DNA of 64,000 nt from Rhodothermales bacterium (GTDB lineage Bacteria; Bacteroidota; Rhodothermia; Rhodothermales; JAHQVL01): the NCBI GenBank assembly GCA_041391505.1, contig JAWKNW010000023.1, positions 46,977 through 110,976 of the forward strand, in the 5' to 3' direction. A program made the position numbers and the translations under genes. Positions 16,080 to 25,223 of the stretch are shown in pieces; position 1 is the stretch's first letter, and the number at the start of each line of letters is the position of its first letter. The notes under the pieces were generated by a model. That model saw only the letters and a program-made list of their open reading frames with translations. It did not search any database and was not told the origin of the DNA.

Positions 16080-19000
16080 CTAGTGCACCACGATTAAACG
16101 TCGAACGGCCGTGGCGTCGCCGGCCTGCATGCGGTAGAAATACACGCCGGCGGCAAGCCGCGACGCGTCGAAAACGACCGCGTGGACACCGGCGTGCTCC
16201 ACCCCGTCGAACAGGGTCTCCACCTCGCGCCCGAGGAGATCGAACACGCGCAACGAGACCGGCCCCGCCTCGGGCAGGGCAAACGGGATCGTCGTGGCTC
16301 CACGGAACGGGTTGGGATAATTCTGATCGAGCGTAAAGCGGACGGGCGCGGTTTCCGGTTCCGGCTCAACGGCCGTGATGGTCACCTGGCCGGTGAGTGC
16401 GATCAGATACGCCGAGCCGGCCGTGGCGCCGTTGCCGTTGCTGTCGTTCTTCGCGCCGATGAGGGCATCCTCCCCGCGCAACGCGACGACCCGGCCGAAG
16501 CCGTCCTCGCCCCCGTCGTCGGTCGGCGCGAGGCGCGCTTTTTCGAGCCAGCTGCTCCCGTTGCGCTGCAGCACGTACGCGGCGCCGCGGCCCTCCTCGG
16601 CGCCGTCCGCGCCGATCAGGACGTACGTTCCGCTGATGGAGACACCGCTGCCGAAGCGGTAGCCGGGCGCCCCGTCGGACGCCGTGAGCACGGCCTGCTC
16701 CTGCCCGCCCCACAGGCCGCCGCTGCGGCGGAAGACATAGGCCGCGCCGGCGTCGTCATCGCCGCCCGCGGGCGCGCCGAGGATCGCATAGTCGCCGTCC
16801 AGCGCCGCCGCGGCGCCCAACCCGTCGTCAACGGCGCCCACCGAGGCAAACAGCTTGGCTTCCGGGTTCCACTCCAGGCCATCCCATCTAAAAATGTAGC
16901 CGGCCCCCGTCGCGAACGGCCCTTCGTTGGGAGCGCCCACCAGCAGATCGACCCCGTCGATCGCGAGGCTCTCGCCGAAGCGGTCGCCTGCGCCGCCGTC
17001 GCCGGCGAGCAGCGTCTGCGTTTCGGGCCACATCGCCCCGTTGCGGCGGACGGCATACACCGCGCCGGCGTCATCGCCGTTCGCGTTGTCATCCGCCGGG
17101 GCCCCGATAAACGCCTCATCGCCCTGCATGACGAGGGCCCAGCCGAAGGCGTCGCCGGCCGCGCCGTCCGACGCGACGATCCGGGCCTGTTCGCTCCAGG
17201 AATCGCTCCCTTGCTGGAAGATGTAGACCGCGCCGGCGTCGTCGCCGTTTTCGTTGTCGTTGCCGGGCGCGCCCACGAGGATGTACGAGCCCTCAATCGC
17301 GACCGCATGGCCGAATCCGTCGCCCGCACGGCCGTCCGACGCCACCAGTTCCGCGGCCTGGCGCCAGCTGGCGCCGTCCTGCACATAAACGTAGGCGGCG
17401 CCGGGCGACTCCGCGTCGCCGCTGGCCCCGATGATCGCCACCTGATCGCCCAGCGCGACGGCGGCCCCGAAATAGGGCTGCACCACGCGGCTCGACGCGA
17501 TGACGACCGCCTGCTGCCCCCACGTGAGCCCAAACCGGTTGTAGAAGTAGACCGCGCCGGCGTCGGACCCGTTGAGGTTGTCGTCGTCCGGCGCGCCGAC
17601 GATCAGGTCGTTGCCGCTAAACCCGAGCGCCCGGCCGAAGCCGTCGCCATTCGCGGCGTCCAGGGCGGATATCTTGACGTCGAAGAGCCAGTCCTCGCCC
17701 ACTTTGGAAAACACATAGGCAGCGCCGCGCTGGTTGTCCACGCCGGCGGCGCCCACGACGATCTCCTCCCCCTGGATGGCGACGGCCGCGCCAAACTCGG
17801 CGCCGCTCGACCCGTCCGATGCCTCGAGTTTAGCGCGCTCGACCCAGTCCGCCCCGACGCGCTCGAACACATAGGCCGAGCCTTCGTCGATCGTATTGTC
17901 GCCGTCGTGGATGGGTGCGCCGACCACCGCGAGGTCGCCCTCGATCGCCAGCGTCGTCCCGAATCCATCGCTCAGCCCGCCATCCGAAGCCGATAGCTCG
18001 CCTTCGCCATCCCAGGCGCTGCCGTCGTAACCGAAGACGTACGCCTTGCCTTCCCCAAAAAAACCGCCGTTGGCCGCGCCCACGATCAGCTTCTGCCCCC
18101 GCACCGCGACGGCGCTGCCGAAGCGGTCGCCCTGCCGGCCATCCGATCCCGAAAGTCGCGTCTGCTCGTCCCACGTGGCGCCCGACCGGGCATAAACATA
18201 GACGCTGCCGGCGCCCAGCCCGCGTTCGTTGTCGTCTTCCAGCGCGCCAATGGCCATGAAATCGCCGTCGATCGACACCGCGCGTCCAAAACGATCGCCT
18301 GGCAGTCCATCGGAAGCCTGTATACGCGCCTGTTGCACCCACACCGAGCCGCTGCGCACGAAAACGTACGCCGCACCGCGGGCATCGTCCGCATTCCACG
18401 CCCCGACGACCGCGCGGTCGCCATCGATCGCCACGGCGCTTCCGAAGCGGTCGCCGCCGGCCGCCTCATTCGCCAGAAGGCGCGTTTGCTGGACCCACGT
18501 TTCACCGGAGCGCCGGTAGATGTAGGCCGAGCCGGGATCCGTATCGCTCATCCCCTCCGCGCCGACGATCGCATAGTCTCCGCTCACGGCCACCGTGCTG
18601 CCGAACCGCGGCTCGACCTCGCCCCGCGACGCCAGCACCTTTGCCATGCCGGGTTGCAGCCCATCGCTCCCCTGCCCCGTCAACCGGACCTCATGCGGTC
18701 CATCGACCGCGTTGCTCGTCAGGACGACGCGCGCTGTTTTGGCCCCCGGGCTCAGGGGTGAAAAACGAACCGTCGCGTTGACGCTCGCGAGGGGCGCGAG
18801 CAGGGCTCCGTCGCCGCCGGAAACCAGCTGAAATGAAGAGGCATCGGCCCCTTCGATGGCGATCGAGGTGATGTTGAGGTCCGCAGTGCCGATGTTGGAG
18901 ACGGTAAATCCGCCATCGACGGACTGACCCACGGCGACCGCGCCGAACGTCAGGCCGGCGGTGCTGGTGAGCAGGGCCGGCAGGCCGCTTCCGCCCACCG

Positions 19001-20225
19001 GAAAGATATAGGCCGAGCCGGCATCCTGGCCTCCGTCGTGGTCGTCCCAGCGCGCGCCCACGATCACCTGCTCGTTGCTGAACCCGACCGCGTTGCCAAA
19101 TTGATCGCCCACGTCCCCGTCCGCCGCGATCAACTGGGTCTCGAGCGACCACGCCGAGCCAAAGCGTTCGAACAGAAAGACCGCGCCGGCCTTGTCGCCG
19201 TTGTTGTTGCGGTGCCAGCGGGAGCCGACGGCGGCGTAGCCCCCCTCCACGTGGACGGCATACCCGAACTCGTCGCCCTCCACGCTCGTGAACGGCAGCA
19301 GGCGGGATTGCAGGGACCACGCGGTGCCGGTGCGGACGAACAGGTAGGCGGCGCCGGCCTCGTCGCGCTCCTGCACCGCCTCGCGCGGGCTGCCGACGAG
19401 GGCGCTGGAGCCGCTGATGGATACCGATCCGCCAAAACCGTCGTCACTGCCGGGCGTCGTCGCCGCGAGGGTCGCCTGATACGCCCAGAGCGAACCGGTG
19501 TAGCTGAAGATGTAGGCCGCGCCGGCATCGACGAGACCGTCTGTGTCGTGCGCGTCGGCCCCGACGACCACGTAGTCGCCATCGATCGCCACGGCCTCGC
19601 CAAACGCATCCCCTTCCTGGCCGTCGACAGCCTCGAGCCGGCCCTCGAAGGCCCACCCGCCGCTGCCGCGCCGGAATACGTAGGCGGCGCCGCGCTGCTG
19701 ATCGAACCCGGGCGCCCCGACCACCACGCGATCGCCGGACACGTCGACGGCCGAGCCGAACCGATCATCGAAGGCGCCCTCCGGCGCCACGAGCCGCGCT
19801 TCCTCCTCCCAGCCATTGGCTCCGCGCAGGTACACATAGGCCGCGCCGGCGAAGGGGCCGTTTTCGTTGTCGTCCCGTCGTGCGCCCACCACCGCCACAT
19901 CACCGTCGATCGCGACCGACACGCCGAATTGATCTCCGGCCTCGCCGTCGCTGGCCAGCAGCTGGGCGTCGAGGTCCCAGCGGGGGCCGTTCTGGCGATA
20001 GATATAGGCCGCGCCGGCGTCTTTCCCCTGGCTGTTGTCGTCCAGCCAGCTCCCCACGATGGCGTACCCCGCATCGATCGCGACCGATTCGCCGAAATAA
20101 TCAAACGGAGCCCCCTCGCTTCCCAGCGAGAGTTTGACGCTCACCTGGGCATATGCCGCGGGCGTCCCGCCTCCGAAGAGCAGAAAAAACAAGACAATAC
20201 GTGCGGTGGTGCGGAGGGTATGCAT
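16080..20225 (-). CDS. FG-GAP propeller protein with choice-of-anchor D domain and T9SS sorting domain
   Basis: 1381 aa, secreted. After a signal peptide (cleavage near AYAQ) come seven FG-GAP repeats (core FGxxVAIDGDxxVVGA), then a choice-of-anchor D / ASPM-SPD-2-Hydin-like beta domain (about 420-520: LTFGAVAVGQSV, GTADLNITSI, VRFSPLSPGAKTARVVL), then fourteen more FG-GAP repeats, and finally a type IX secretion C-terminal domain (FTLDQNYPNPFRGATTIPF, LRVFDLLGREV, ending VRRLIVVH). The 7 + 14 count fits three seven-bladed propellers. Such proteins are carried over the outer membrane and attached to or released from the surface; the ligand is unknown. Monocistronic by context. Confidence 0.9.
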   Translation of the reverse strand: MHTLRTTARIVLFFLLFGGGTPAAYAQVSVKLSLGSEGAPFDYFGESVAIDAGYAIVGSWLDDNSQGKDAGAAYIYRQNGPRWDLDAQLLASDGEAGDQFGVSVAIDGDVAVVGARRDDNENGPFAGAAYVYLRGANGWEEEARLVAPEGAFDDRFGSAVDVSGDRVVVGAPGFDQQRGAAYVFRRGSGGWAFEGRLEAVDGQEGDAFGEAVAIDGDYVVVGADAHDTDGLVDAGAAYIFSYTGSLWAYQATLAATTPGSDDGFGGSVSISGSSALVGSPREAVQERDEAGAAYLFVRTGTAWSLQSRLLPFTSVEGDEFGYAVHVEGGYAAVGSRWHRNNNGDKAGAVFLFERFGSAWSLETQLIAADGDVGDQFGNAVGFSNEQVIVGARWDDHDGGQDAGSAYIFPVGGSGLPALLTSTAGLTFGAVAVGQSVDGGFTVSNIGTADLNITSIAIEGADASSFQLVSGGDGALLAPLASVNATVRFSPLSPGAKTARVVLTSNAVDGPHEVRLTGQGSDGLQPGMAKVLASRGEVEPRFGSTVAVSGDYAIVGAEGMSDTDPGSAYIYRRSGETWVQQTRLLANEAAGGDRFGSAVAIDGDRAVVGAWNADDARGAAYVFVRSGSVWVQQARIQASDGLPGDRFGRAVSIDGDFMAIGALEDDNERGLGAGSVYVYARSGATWDEQTRLSGSDGRQGDRFGSAVAVRGQKLIVGAANGGFFGEGKAYVFGYDGSAWDGEGELSASDGGLSDGFGTTLAIEGDLAVVGAPIHDGDNTIDEGSAYVFERVGADWVERAKLEASDGSSGAEFGAAVAIQGEEIVVGAAGVDNQRGAAYVFSKVGEDWLFDVKISALDAANGDGFGRALGFSGNDLIVGAPDDDNLNGSDAGAVYFYNRFGLTWGQQAVVIASSRVVQPYFGAAVALGDQVAIIGASGDAESPGAAYVYVQDGASWRQAAELVASDGRAGDGFGHAVAIEGSYILVGAPGNDNENGDDAGAVYIFQQGSDSWSEQARIVASDGAAGDAFGWALVMQGDEAFIGAPADDNANGDDAGAVYAVRRNGAMWPETQTLLAGDGGAGDRFGESLAIDGVDLLVGAPNEGPFATGAGYIFRWDGLEWNPEAKLFASVGAVDDGLGAAAALDGDYAILGAPAGGDDDAGAAYVFRRSGGLWGGQEQAVLTASDGAPGYRFGSGVSISGTYVLIGADGAEEGRGAAYVLQRNGSSWLEKARLAPTDDGGEDGFGRVVALRGEDALIGAKNDSNGNGATAGSAYLIALTGQVTITAVEPEPETAPVRFTLDQNYPNPFRGATTIPFALPEAGPVSLRVFDLLGREVETLFDGVEHAGVHAVVFDASRLAAGVYFYRMQAGDATAVRRLIVVH

Positions 20226-20402
20226 ACGGGGGGGAGCGATACAGATAAGCGTGCGCCGCGGGTAGGCGTTGATGTACCGAAAGCTATTGATTTCGATCCC
20301 GCTAATCCAGCACCCCGCCAGGTTAAGCAGCTTGCCGCCCGTCCGATACCTCTTGGAGCCGTTTCAGGGACCCGCCCCTTCTCCGACCAGAGAGGTAGTT
20401 GC

Positions 20403-21632
20403 ATGCACGAGGCGCTAAGCATAGCCCTTCTTGAACAAATTACGCGTTTTTATCTGCGGGAAAATCGGTTCGAGGGCATCCCCCTGGTGTCACTCGCCGA
20501 TCGCCAGCAAACAGATCTTGACGCGGTAAAACACACGCTGCGGACGCTCGTGCGGTCGCAACTGGTGCATATTGAATTTGGCGACCGCCACCCCGACCCG
20601 CACGTGCGCGCGCTCCACGACGCGCCGATCTGGCATCAACTCGACCGGCTCGAGCAGTCCGATATCGAAGCCGCCTGCGTATTCCCGGCGCAACGCCACC
20701 TCGAACGTGTCGTCAACGTCCGTTTTTTCACCGGTCAACCCTATACGCTTCGGCTGGCGCTGGGCGCGCCGCGCCTGAAAGTCGAGACGTTTCATCCGTC
20801 CGTGCTCTCGTTTTATGAAGAGTCGGCTCCGCTGGGCGAGCCGGGCATCGTGCTGCGGCCGGCGACGCCGCCGCGTCGACGCATGCCGGTGTATGGCCTG
20901 GCGTACGACGCCACCTTCCATCGCGCCGTCGCGGCGTGCGTGGGCGAACTCGCCGACCTGCCGCCGATCGAGCAGCAGCTCTGGATGGCGAAATCGATCC
21001 AGGGTTCGTTCCGGATCCATCCCGACTACGAGCGCGCGATCTACGGCCACGGCTTCAACCGCCGCCTCCCGATCTATCGCGCCCTCCAGGAAGAAATCCT
21101 GACCATCAACCGCTGCTGCGCGTACCTCCGCCGGCCCGCGCTTTTTCCGCAGACCCTGGTCGACGGGCTTTTTCTCAACGAAATCGGGATGCTCGCCCGG
21201 CCCAGCGTGGCATCCGCGAGTCGGTTTCTCTCCCGGCTGCAGATCCTGACGATCCAGAATCTCAACACCGCCTTTTTTGAAGAGGACGACGTGGAGACGC
21301 GGTCGATCGTCGGGCCGTATGAACGCGAGGTGATTCTTCCGACGACCACGCTCGAACGGTTCGACAACTGGCTGATGCGATACTGGGAAGCCGAGGAGTC
21401 GACGTTCAAGCCCTACCTGAAGGCGCTGCGAATCGCCCGCCGGCGCATCCGGCGCATCCAGCACGCCTACCTGAGCGAAGGCTGGGAAGAGACCATGGGC
21501 GAATTGCAGCGCTCCGTGATGCGAACGGCCTACACCTGCTTTCGTCAGGCCCGCAAAGTGCTCGAACGCCGCATCGGGCACGATCTGTACATGCATCCCG
21601 CCGCGCGCGCCGAGCAGATCTGGAGCCTCTAG
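20403..21632 (+). CDS. Hypothetical protein, 409 aa
   Basis: A cytosolic-looking protein that I do not recognise. The first 60 residues read like a winged-helix or small HTH domain (LADRQQTDLDAVKHTLRTLV followed by a strand LVHIEF). The middle (about 60-200) is mixed alpha/beta. The C-terminal half is helical and Arg-rich (KALRIARRRIRRIQHAYL). There is no catalytic motif, signal or TM segment. It stands alone between the FG-GAP protein (divergent) and amtB. The ATG at 20403 is the first after the divergent spacer; the open frame continues far upstream only as an antisense shadow of the FG-GAP gene. Confidence 0.75.
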   Translation: MHEALSIALLEQITRFYLRENRFEGIPLVSLADRQQTDLDAVKHTLRTLVRSQLVHIEFGDRHPDPHVRALHDAPIWHQLDRLEQSDIEAACVFPAQRHLERVVNVRFFTGQPYTLRLALGAPRLKVETFHPSVLSFYEESAPLGEPGIVLRPATPPRRRMPVYGLAYDATFHRAVAACVGELADLPPIEQQLWMAKSIQGSFRIHPDYERAIYGHGFNRRLPIYRALQEEILTINRCCAYLRRPALFPQTLVDGLFLNEIGMLARPSVASASRFLSRLQILTIQNLNTAFFEEDDVETRSIVGPYEREVILPTTTLERFDNWLMRYWEAEESTFKPYLKALRIARRRIRRIQHAYLSEGWEETMGELQRSVMRTAYTCFRQARKVLERRIGHDLYMHPAARAEQIWSL

Positions 21633-21882
21633 GGTTTTGTGGGCATTCGCAGATTCCATCCCACAAATGCCTTATTTATTTACAGATCATCGCCACTTAG
21701 CGCGCATTTCACAATCTCGTAGCGCTTCCTGCCTGTTTTTTTCCGGAAGCCCATTTCTCGTATCTCCTTGTTAATGCAGGGGATAGGTTGCCAGAAGCGC
21801 TTCCATAGATATTTTGGATTTAATACAGCAGGTGTTATTAATTTTAGTGCGCACAGACCATGCACCTAAATTTTTAACAACC

Positions 21883-23256
21883 ATGCTCCGTTACACCCTG
21901 CTCTTGTTACCGCTTCTAGCGTTGGCGCAACCCGCCTTCGCCCAGGAAGCGGCGGAAGCTTCCATCTCGGGAGCCGACACGGCCTGGATCCTGATCTCGA
22001 CCGCGCTGGTGCTCCTGATGACCCCCGCCCTGGCCTTCTTCTACGGCGGACTCGTTCGCTCGAAGAACATGCTGAATACGATGATGATGAGCTTCATTTC
22101 GCTCGGCGTCGCCGGCGTGTTGTGGGCTCTTTTTGCGTATTCGCTGGCGTTCGGCACGGGGAATGCCTGGATAGGCGACCTCTCGATGGCGTTTCTGAAC
22201 GGCGTCGGCCTGGAGGCCAAGGGAAGCATCCCGCACATCCTGTTCATGGCGTTTCAGGGCACGTTCGCCATCATCACGGGCGCGCTGATCTCGGGGGCCG
22301 TCATCGGCCGCATGCGGTTCAGCGCCTATGTGCTGTTCATCAGCGCCTGGTTGCTGCTGGTTTATGCCCCGGTTTGCCACTGGGTGTGGGGCGGCGGCTG
22401 GATCGGATCGATGGGCGCGCTGGACTTTGCCGGCGGAGCGGTGGTACACGTAAACGCCGGCATCGCGGCGGTGGTAGCGGCCTCGTTGCTGGGGCCCAGA
22501 AAAGATTACGGACGCCAGGCCCTCCTGCCGCACAATGTGCCTTTTGTGCTGCTCGGCACCGGCCTGCTCTGGTTCGGCTGGTTCGGCTTCAACGGCGGGA
22601 GCGCCCTGGCCTCAAATGAGATCGCCGCGCTCGCGTTCGTGAACACCATGCTCGCCCCTGCGGCCACCGCGGTCGTCTGGGCGATGCTCGACTTTGCCCG
22701 CAGCGGGAAATTCACGGCGGTAGGGCTCGCCACCGCCATCGTCGTCGGACTCGTCGCGATCACGCCGGCGGCCGGCTTCATCTCTCCGATGTTTTCGCTC
22801 CTGCTGGGCGCCATTGCGGCCCTGCCCAGCTACTACCTCATCCTGTGGCGCTCGCGGACCCGGCTCGACGACTCGCTCGACGTCTTCGCGGCGCACGGCG
22901 TGGGCGGCCTCACCGGCGCGCTCCTCACCGGCGTATTCGCCCAGGAATCCATCAACGGCGTTGCCAACGGCCTGCTGTTCGGCAACCCGACCCAGTTTAT
23001 CATCCAGCTCGGTTCGATCGTGGCCGTGCTCCTCTACAGCGGCGTCCTCACCTTTGTCATTCTGAAGGTGATCGGGCTCGTGGTCCCCATTCGCGCTACG
23101 GAGAAAGAAGAAGGCATCGGTCTCGACCTCGCCTTCCACGGGGAAGAAGCCTACGCCAACGGAGAAGGCACCGTGCTGCTGCTCGACGAAGAAATGAATG
23201 GGGACGGCGCTTCCATCGGCGTCCATGTCAAGCCGGCGCACGCCGCCGGCGCCTGA
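21883..23256 (+). CDS. amt: Ammonium transporter, Amt family
   Basis: 457 aa. A cleavable signal peptide (LALAQPAFAQ) is followed by eleven TM helices. Conserved Amt/Rh elements are visible: the DFAGGAVVHVNAGIAA segment with the pore His, and FAAHGVGGLTGALLTGVFA with the second pore His. It conducts ammonium/ammonia inward for nitrogen assimilation. The PII gene follows after 26 bp, the classic amtB-glnK arrangement, so channel activity is probably gated by direct PII binding. I chose the ATG at 21883 for the signal peptide; an upstream in-frame start at 21814 adds 23 residues from the AT-rich leader. Confidence 0.95.
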   Translation: MLRYTLLLLPLLALAQPAFAQEAAEASISGADTAWILISTALVLLMTPALAFFYGGLVRSKNMLNTMMMSFISLGVAGVLWALFAYSLAFGTGNAWIGDLSMAFLNGVGLEAKGSIPHILFMAFQGTFAIITGALISGAVIGRMRFSAYVLFISAWLLLVYAPVCHWVWGGGWIGSMGALDFAGGAVVHVNAGIAAVVAASLLGPRKDYGRQALLPHNVPFVLLGTGLLWFGWFGFNGGSALASNEIAALAFVNTMLAPAATAVVWAMLDFARSGKFTAVGLATAIVVGLVAITPAAGFISPMFSLLLGAIAALPSYYLILWRSRTRLDDSLDVFAAHGVGGLTGALLTGVFAQESINGVANGLLFGNPTQFIIQLGSIVAVLLYSGVLTFVILKVIGLVVPIRATEKEEGIGLDLAFHGEEAYANGEGTVLLLDEEMNGDGASIGVHVKPAHAAGA

Positions 23257-23282
23257 ACCCGCCACGCAACCGAGACACTGTC

Positions 23283-23636
23283 ATGAAATTGATTAAAGCG
23301 ATTATCCGCCCCGAAAAACTGAACGAGGTGCTTGCGGCACTGTATCGGGCAGAAATCCACGGCATCACCGTCACCCGCGTTCAGGGCCACGGCGGCGAGT
23401 CCGAAACCGTCGAAACCTATCGCGGCACCACGGTCAAGAAAGAATTGACCGAAAAAGTCGCGCTCGACATCGGCGTATCGGAGCCCTTCGTCGAAGCCAC
23501 CGTCGACGCCATTCTCGGCGCCGCCCGCACGGGCGAAGTCGGCGATGGCAAAATCTTCGTCCTGCCCGTCGAAAAGATCTACCGCATCCGAACGGGCGAA
23601 GAAGACACCGCCGCCGTGACGCCGGTCACCGTCTGA
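23283..23636 (+). CDS. glnK: PII nitrogen regulatory protein (GlnK/GlnB type)
   Basis: 117 aa. Complete PII: T-loop at 37-52, B-loop TGEVGDGK (83-90) and C-loop RIRTGEE (101-107). It binds ATP/ADP and 2-oxoglutarate and blocks the adjacent Amt channel. The T-loop is non-enteric: Tyr51, the uridylylation site of E. coli GlnB/GlnK, is Val; Tyr46 is kept; Gln39, a 2-oxoglutarate/Mg contact, is Glu. The T-loop GHGGES-ETVETYRGTTVKKEL closely resembles my recollection of the Thermus thermophilus PII, so this is probably a known clade that is not uridylylated at position 51. A strong terminator follows. Confidence 0.95.
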   Translation: MKLIKAIIRPEKLNEVLAALYRAEIHGITVTRVQGHGGESETVETYRGTTVKKELTEKVALDIGVSEPFVEATVDAILGAARTGEVGDGKIFVLPVEKIYRIRTGEEDTAAVTPVTV

Positions 23637-23660
23637 CCCGTTTCTCCGGTAACGACCCAC

Positions 23661-23699
23661 AACGTCCGTCCTCACTCCGGTGGGGGCGGACGTTTTTTA
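23661..23699 (+). terminator. Rho-independent terminator of amt-glnK
   Basis: Stem AACGTCCGtCC pairing with GGgCGGACGTT, then a run of T (TTTTTT from 23693). It lies 24 bp after the glnK stop. Confidence 0.9.
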
Positions 23700-23730
23700 T
23701 GATGCGCCGGCACGCACGACAAAGAAACAG

Positions 23731-23885
23731 GGTCGAGATGAAGGGCAATCGCATGCTCGCCATGGCCGTGAGAAGCGTAGGGGAGTTTGGGTGCATGGGG
23801 GCATTTTTTACCGCAGAACCTCCCATACTCCCATACCGAGAGATGCTCATGTTTGAAGAGCATGCGATTGCCCTGGGTCGAGATG
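23731..23885. mobile_element. MITE-like element, copy 2 (with target duplications)
   Basis: The element is 23741-23875 (135 bp), inverted relative to copies 1 and 3. Its termini AAGGGCAATCGCATGCTC and (complement of right end) CAGGGCAATCGCATGCTC match at 17 of 18. It is flanked by perfect 10-bp direct repeats GGTCGAGATG (23731-23740 and 23876-23885). It has no coding capacity and sits between the glnK terminator and the desaturase gene. Confidence 0.85.
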
Positions 23886-24231
23886 CAGGATTCCCCCAAA
23901 TAGCCGTGTTCTAATCGACCATCCCACATCCCAGTATCCCGCATCCTGCATCCCATATCCACCTCCCCGCCCCCCAATCAGCCCCCCTCCCCTCCGCGTC
24001 ACCCGGGTACCGGGTGGGGCATCTCCCCACAGCCATAACCCCGTTTCTACCGTCAGCGCGCCTAACCGGTCGATCCTATTAAACTGGTAGCGAGTGCACC
24101 GGCGGACGGATTCTTCGGGCACTCCCTGACCTCGCTGCCGGCGCCGTCGACCCACCACCTGCTTCCCGAATATAAAACAGCGCCCGCGTCCGAAGAACCG
24201 ATCCGTTGTCGTAACCAAACGGGAGAGGATC
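23886..24231. other. Intergenic leader of the desaturase gene
   Basis: 346 bp without a credible ORF. It begins with CATCCCA/GTATCCC/GCATCCT-type heptads (23920-23960) and a C-rich stretch. The last 60 bp hold an AT-rich patch (GAATATAAAAC at about 24168) that could be a -10 region, and a GGGAGAGG ribosome-binding site 4-11 bp before the start at 24232. Confidence 0.5.
23920..23960. repeat. Heptad tandem repeat, CATCCYR class
   Basis: About six degenerate 7-bp units (CATCCCA, CATCCCA, GTATCCC, GCATCCT, GCATCCC, ATATCC). The same word family is seen at 25189-25213, 25342-25383 and 29085-29282. Confidence 0.7.
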
Positions 24232-25137
24232 ATGCACCTGAAAGACTGCCTCAAGGACCCTTCAAAAAGGGAGCGAATCCGTTCGCTGCTGGACATCAAC
24301 CCCTGGTGGAATCTCAAAATCCTGTTGATGTACGTGTTGTGGCTTGGCGTCGCCTACTGGACGATCAACACGCCCCAACTCGCGCTCAGGATCGTCGGAT
24401 ATTTCGTCATGGGGGCGTCGATACACAGTCTGGCGATTTTTGCGCATGAGGCAACGCACGGCATCCTGTTCAAAAACAGGTTTCTGAACCGGTGGGTGGG
24501 TTTTTTCGCCGGCCTGCCGGCGTTTGTGTCGGTCACCTCCTACCGCGTCGTTCACATGGAGCATCACAACCACACGGGCAAGGACCGCGACCCGGACGAG
24601 TTTACGAACGCGGTGCCCAACCCGGCCTTGCGGCGCGTCGCCTTCTTCCTGTGGCTGGTGTTCGGAGGTCCGTATTACATCTTCATCCACGTCCCGATGA
24701 TGGCCTGGAAACTGGCGAAACCAACAGAGCGGCGCGACATGATCGTCGAATACGCGCTGATCACCCTCATTTTCGCCACCGTCATCACCTACCTGGCCCA
24801 GATCGGGCGGATGGATGTGTTTCTGAACGGCTGGGCCTACCCCGTGCTCGTAGCCATGATTTTCGTGAATGTACGGGGCGTGGCCGAGCATATGATGACC
24901 GAGAAAACCGACGAATTCACGGCTACACGGACGATGATATCGAACCAGATGGTCAGTTTTTTTATGAATAACCTCAACTACCATCTCGAACACCACCTGA
25001 TTCCCAACGTCCCGTGGTACCGGTTGCAGGAACTGCACGACGTGCTCGAGCCCGACATGAAAAAGGCCGGCTCACCCGTCGAATCGTCCTACGCGAAGAT
25101 GCTGCTGCGGGCTTTCCGATGGGGCGGAAAAGGATAA
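24232..25137 (+). CDS. Membrane fatty-acid-desaturase-family protein
   Basis: 301 aa, with TM segments around 27-45, 50-70, 140-160 and 175-205. The three His boxes of the membrane di-iron desaturase/hydroxylase superfamily are intact: HEATH (HxxxH), HMEHHNH (HxxHH) and HLEHH (HxxHH). These coordinate the di-iron centre that activates O2. The family includes acyl-lipid desaturases, carotenoid ketolases and hydroxylases; sequence alone does not decide, and no carotenoid or lipid genes are adjacent. A GGGAGAGG Shine-Dalgarno sequence supports the ATG at 24232. Confidence 0.87.
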   Translation: MHLKDCLKDPSKRERIRSLLDINPWWNLKILLMYVLWLGVAYWTINTPQLALRIVGYFVMGASIHSLAIFAHEATHGILFKNRFLNRWVGFFAGLPAFVSVTSYRVVHMEHHNHTGKDRDPDEFTNAVPNPALRRVAFFLWLVFGGPYYIFIHVPMMAWKLAKPTERRDMIVEYALITLIFATVITYLAQIGRMDVFLNGWAYPVLVAMIFVNVRGVAEHMMTEKTDEFTATRTMISNQMVSFFMNNLNYHLEHHLIPNVPWYRLQELHDVLEPDMKKAGSPVESSYAKMLLRAFRWGGKG

Positions 25138-25188
25138 TCCGCGCGCCAGGGGTTCCTGATGCCGGCGACGTTGCGTCGACGGCAATGA

Positions 25189-25213
25189 GATGGTGGGATG
25201 CAGGATGCAGGAT
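25189..25213. repeat. Heptad repeat GGATGCA, left arm
   Basis: Three GGATGCA/GGATGGT-like heptads. They are the inverse complement of the CATCCTG heptads at 25342-25383, with a terminator hairpin between the two arms. Confidence 0.6.
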
Positions 25214-25223
25214 TTCTGCTCAT

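Noticed and set aside
16182..17996. 604-codon plus-strand frame
   Set aside because: Antisense shadow of the FG-GAP repeats; its own repeat pattern only mirrors that gene.
19038..20402. Upstream extension of the 409-aa gene giving an 864-codon frame
   Set aside because: The extra part is antisense to the FG-GAP gene and has shadow composition; real-protein character begins at the ATG at 20403.
21680..21865. 61-codon minus-strand frame with a GTG start (GFRKKTGRKRYEIV)
   Set aside because: Short, GTG start, overlaps the amt leader, no ribosome-binding site; could be a gene relic but nothing supports expression.
21780..21882. Sigma-54 promoter before amt
   Set aside because: No TGGCAC-N5-TTGC match; only an AT-rich leader and a GAAGCGCTTC palindrome at 21794-21803 are visible.
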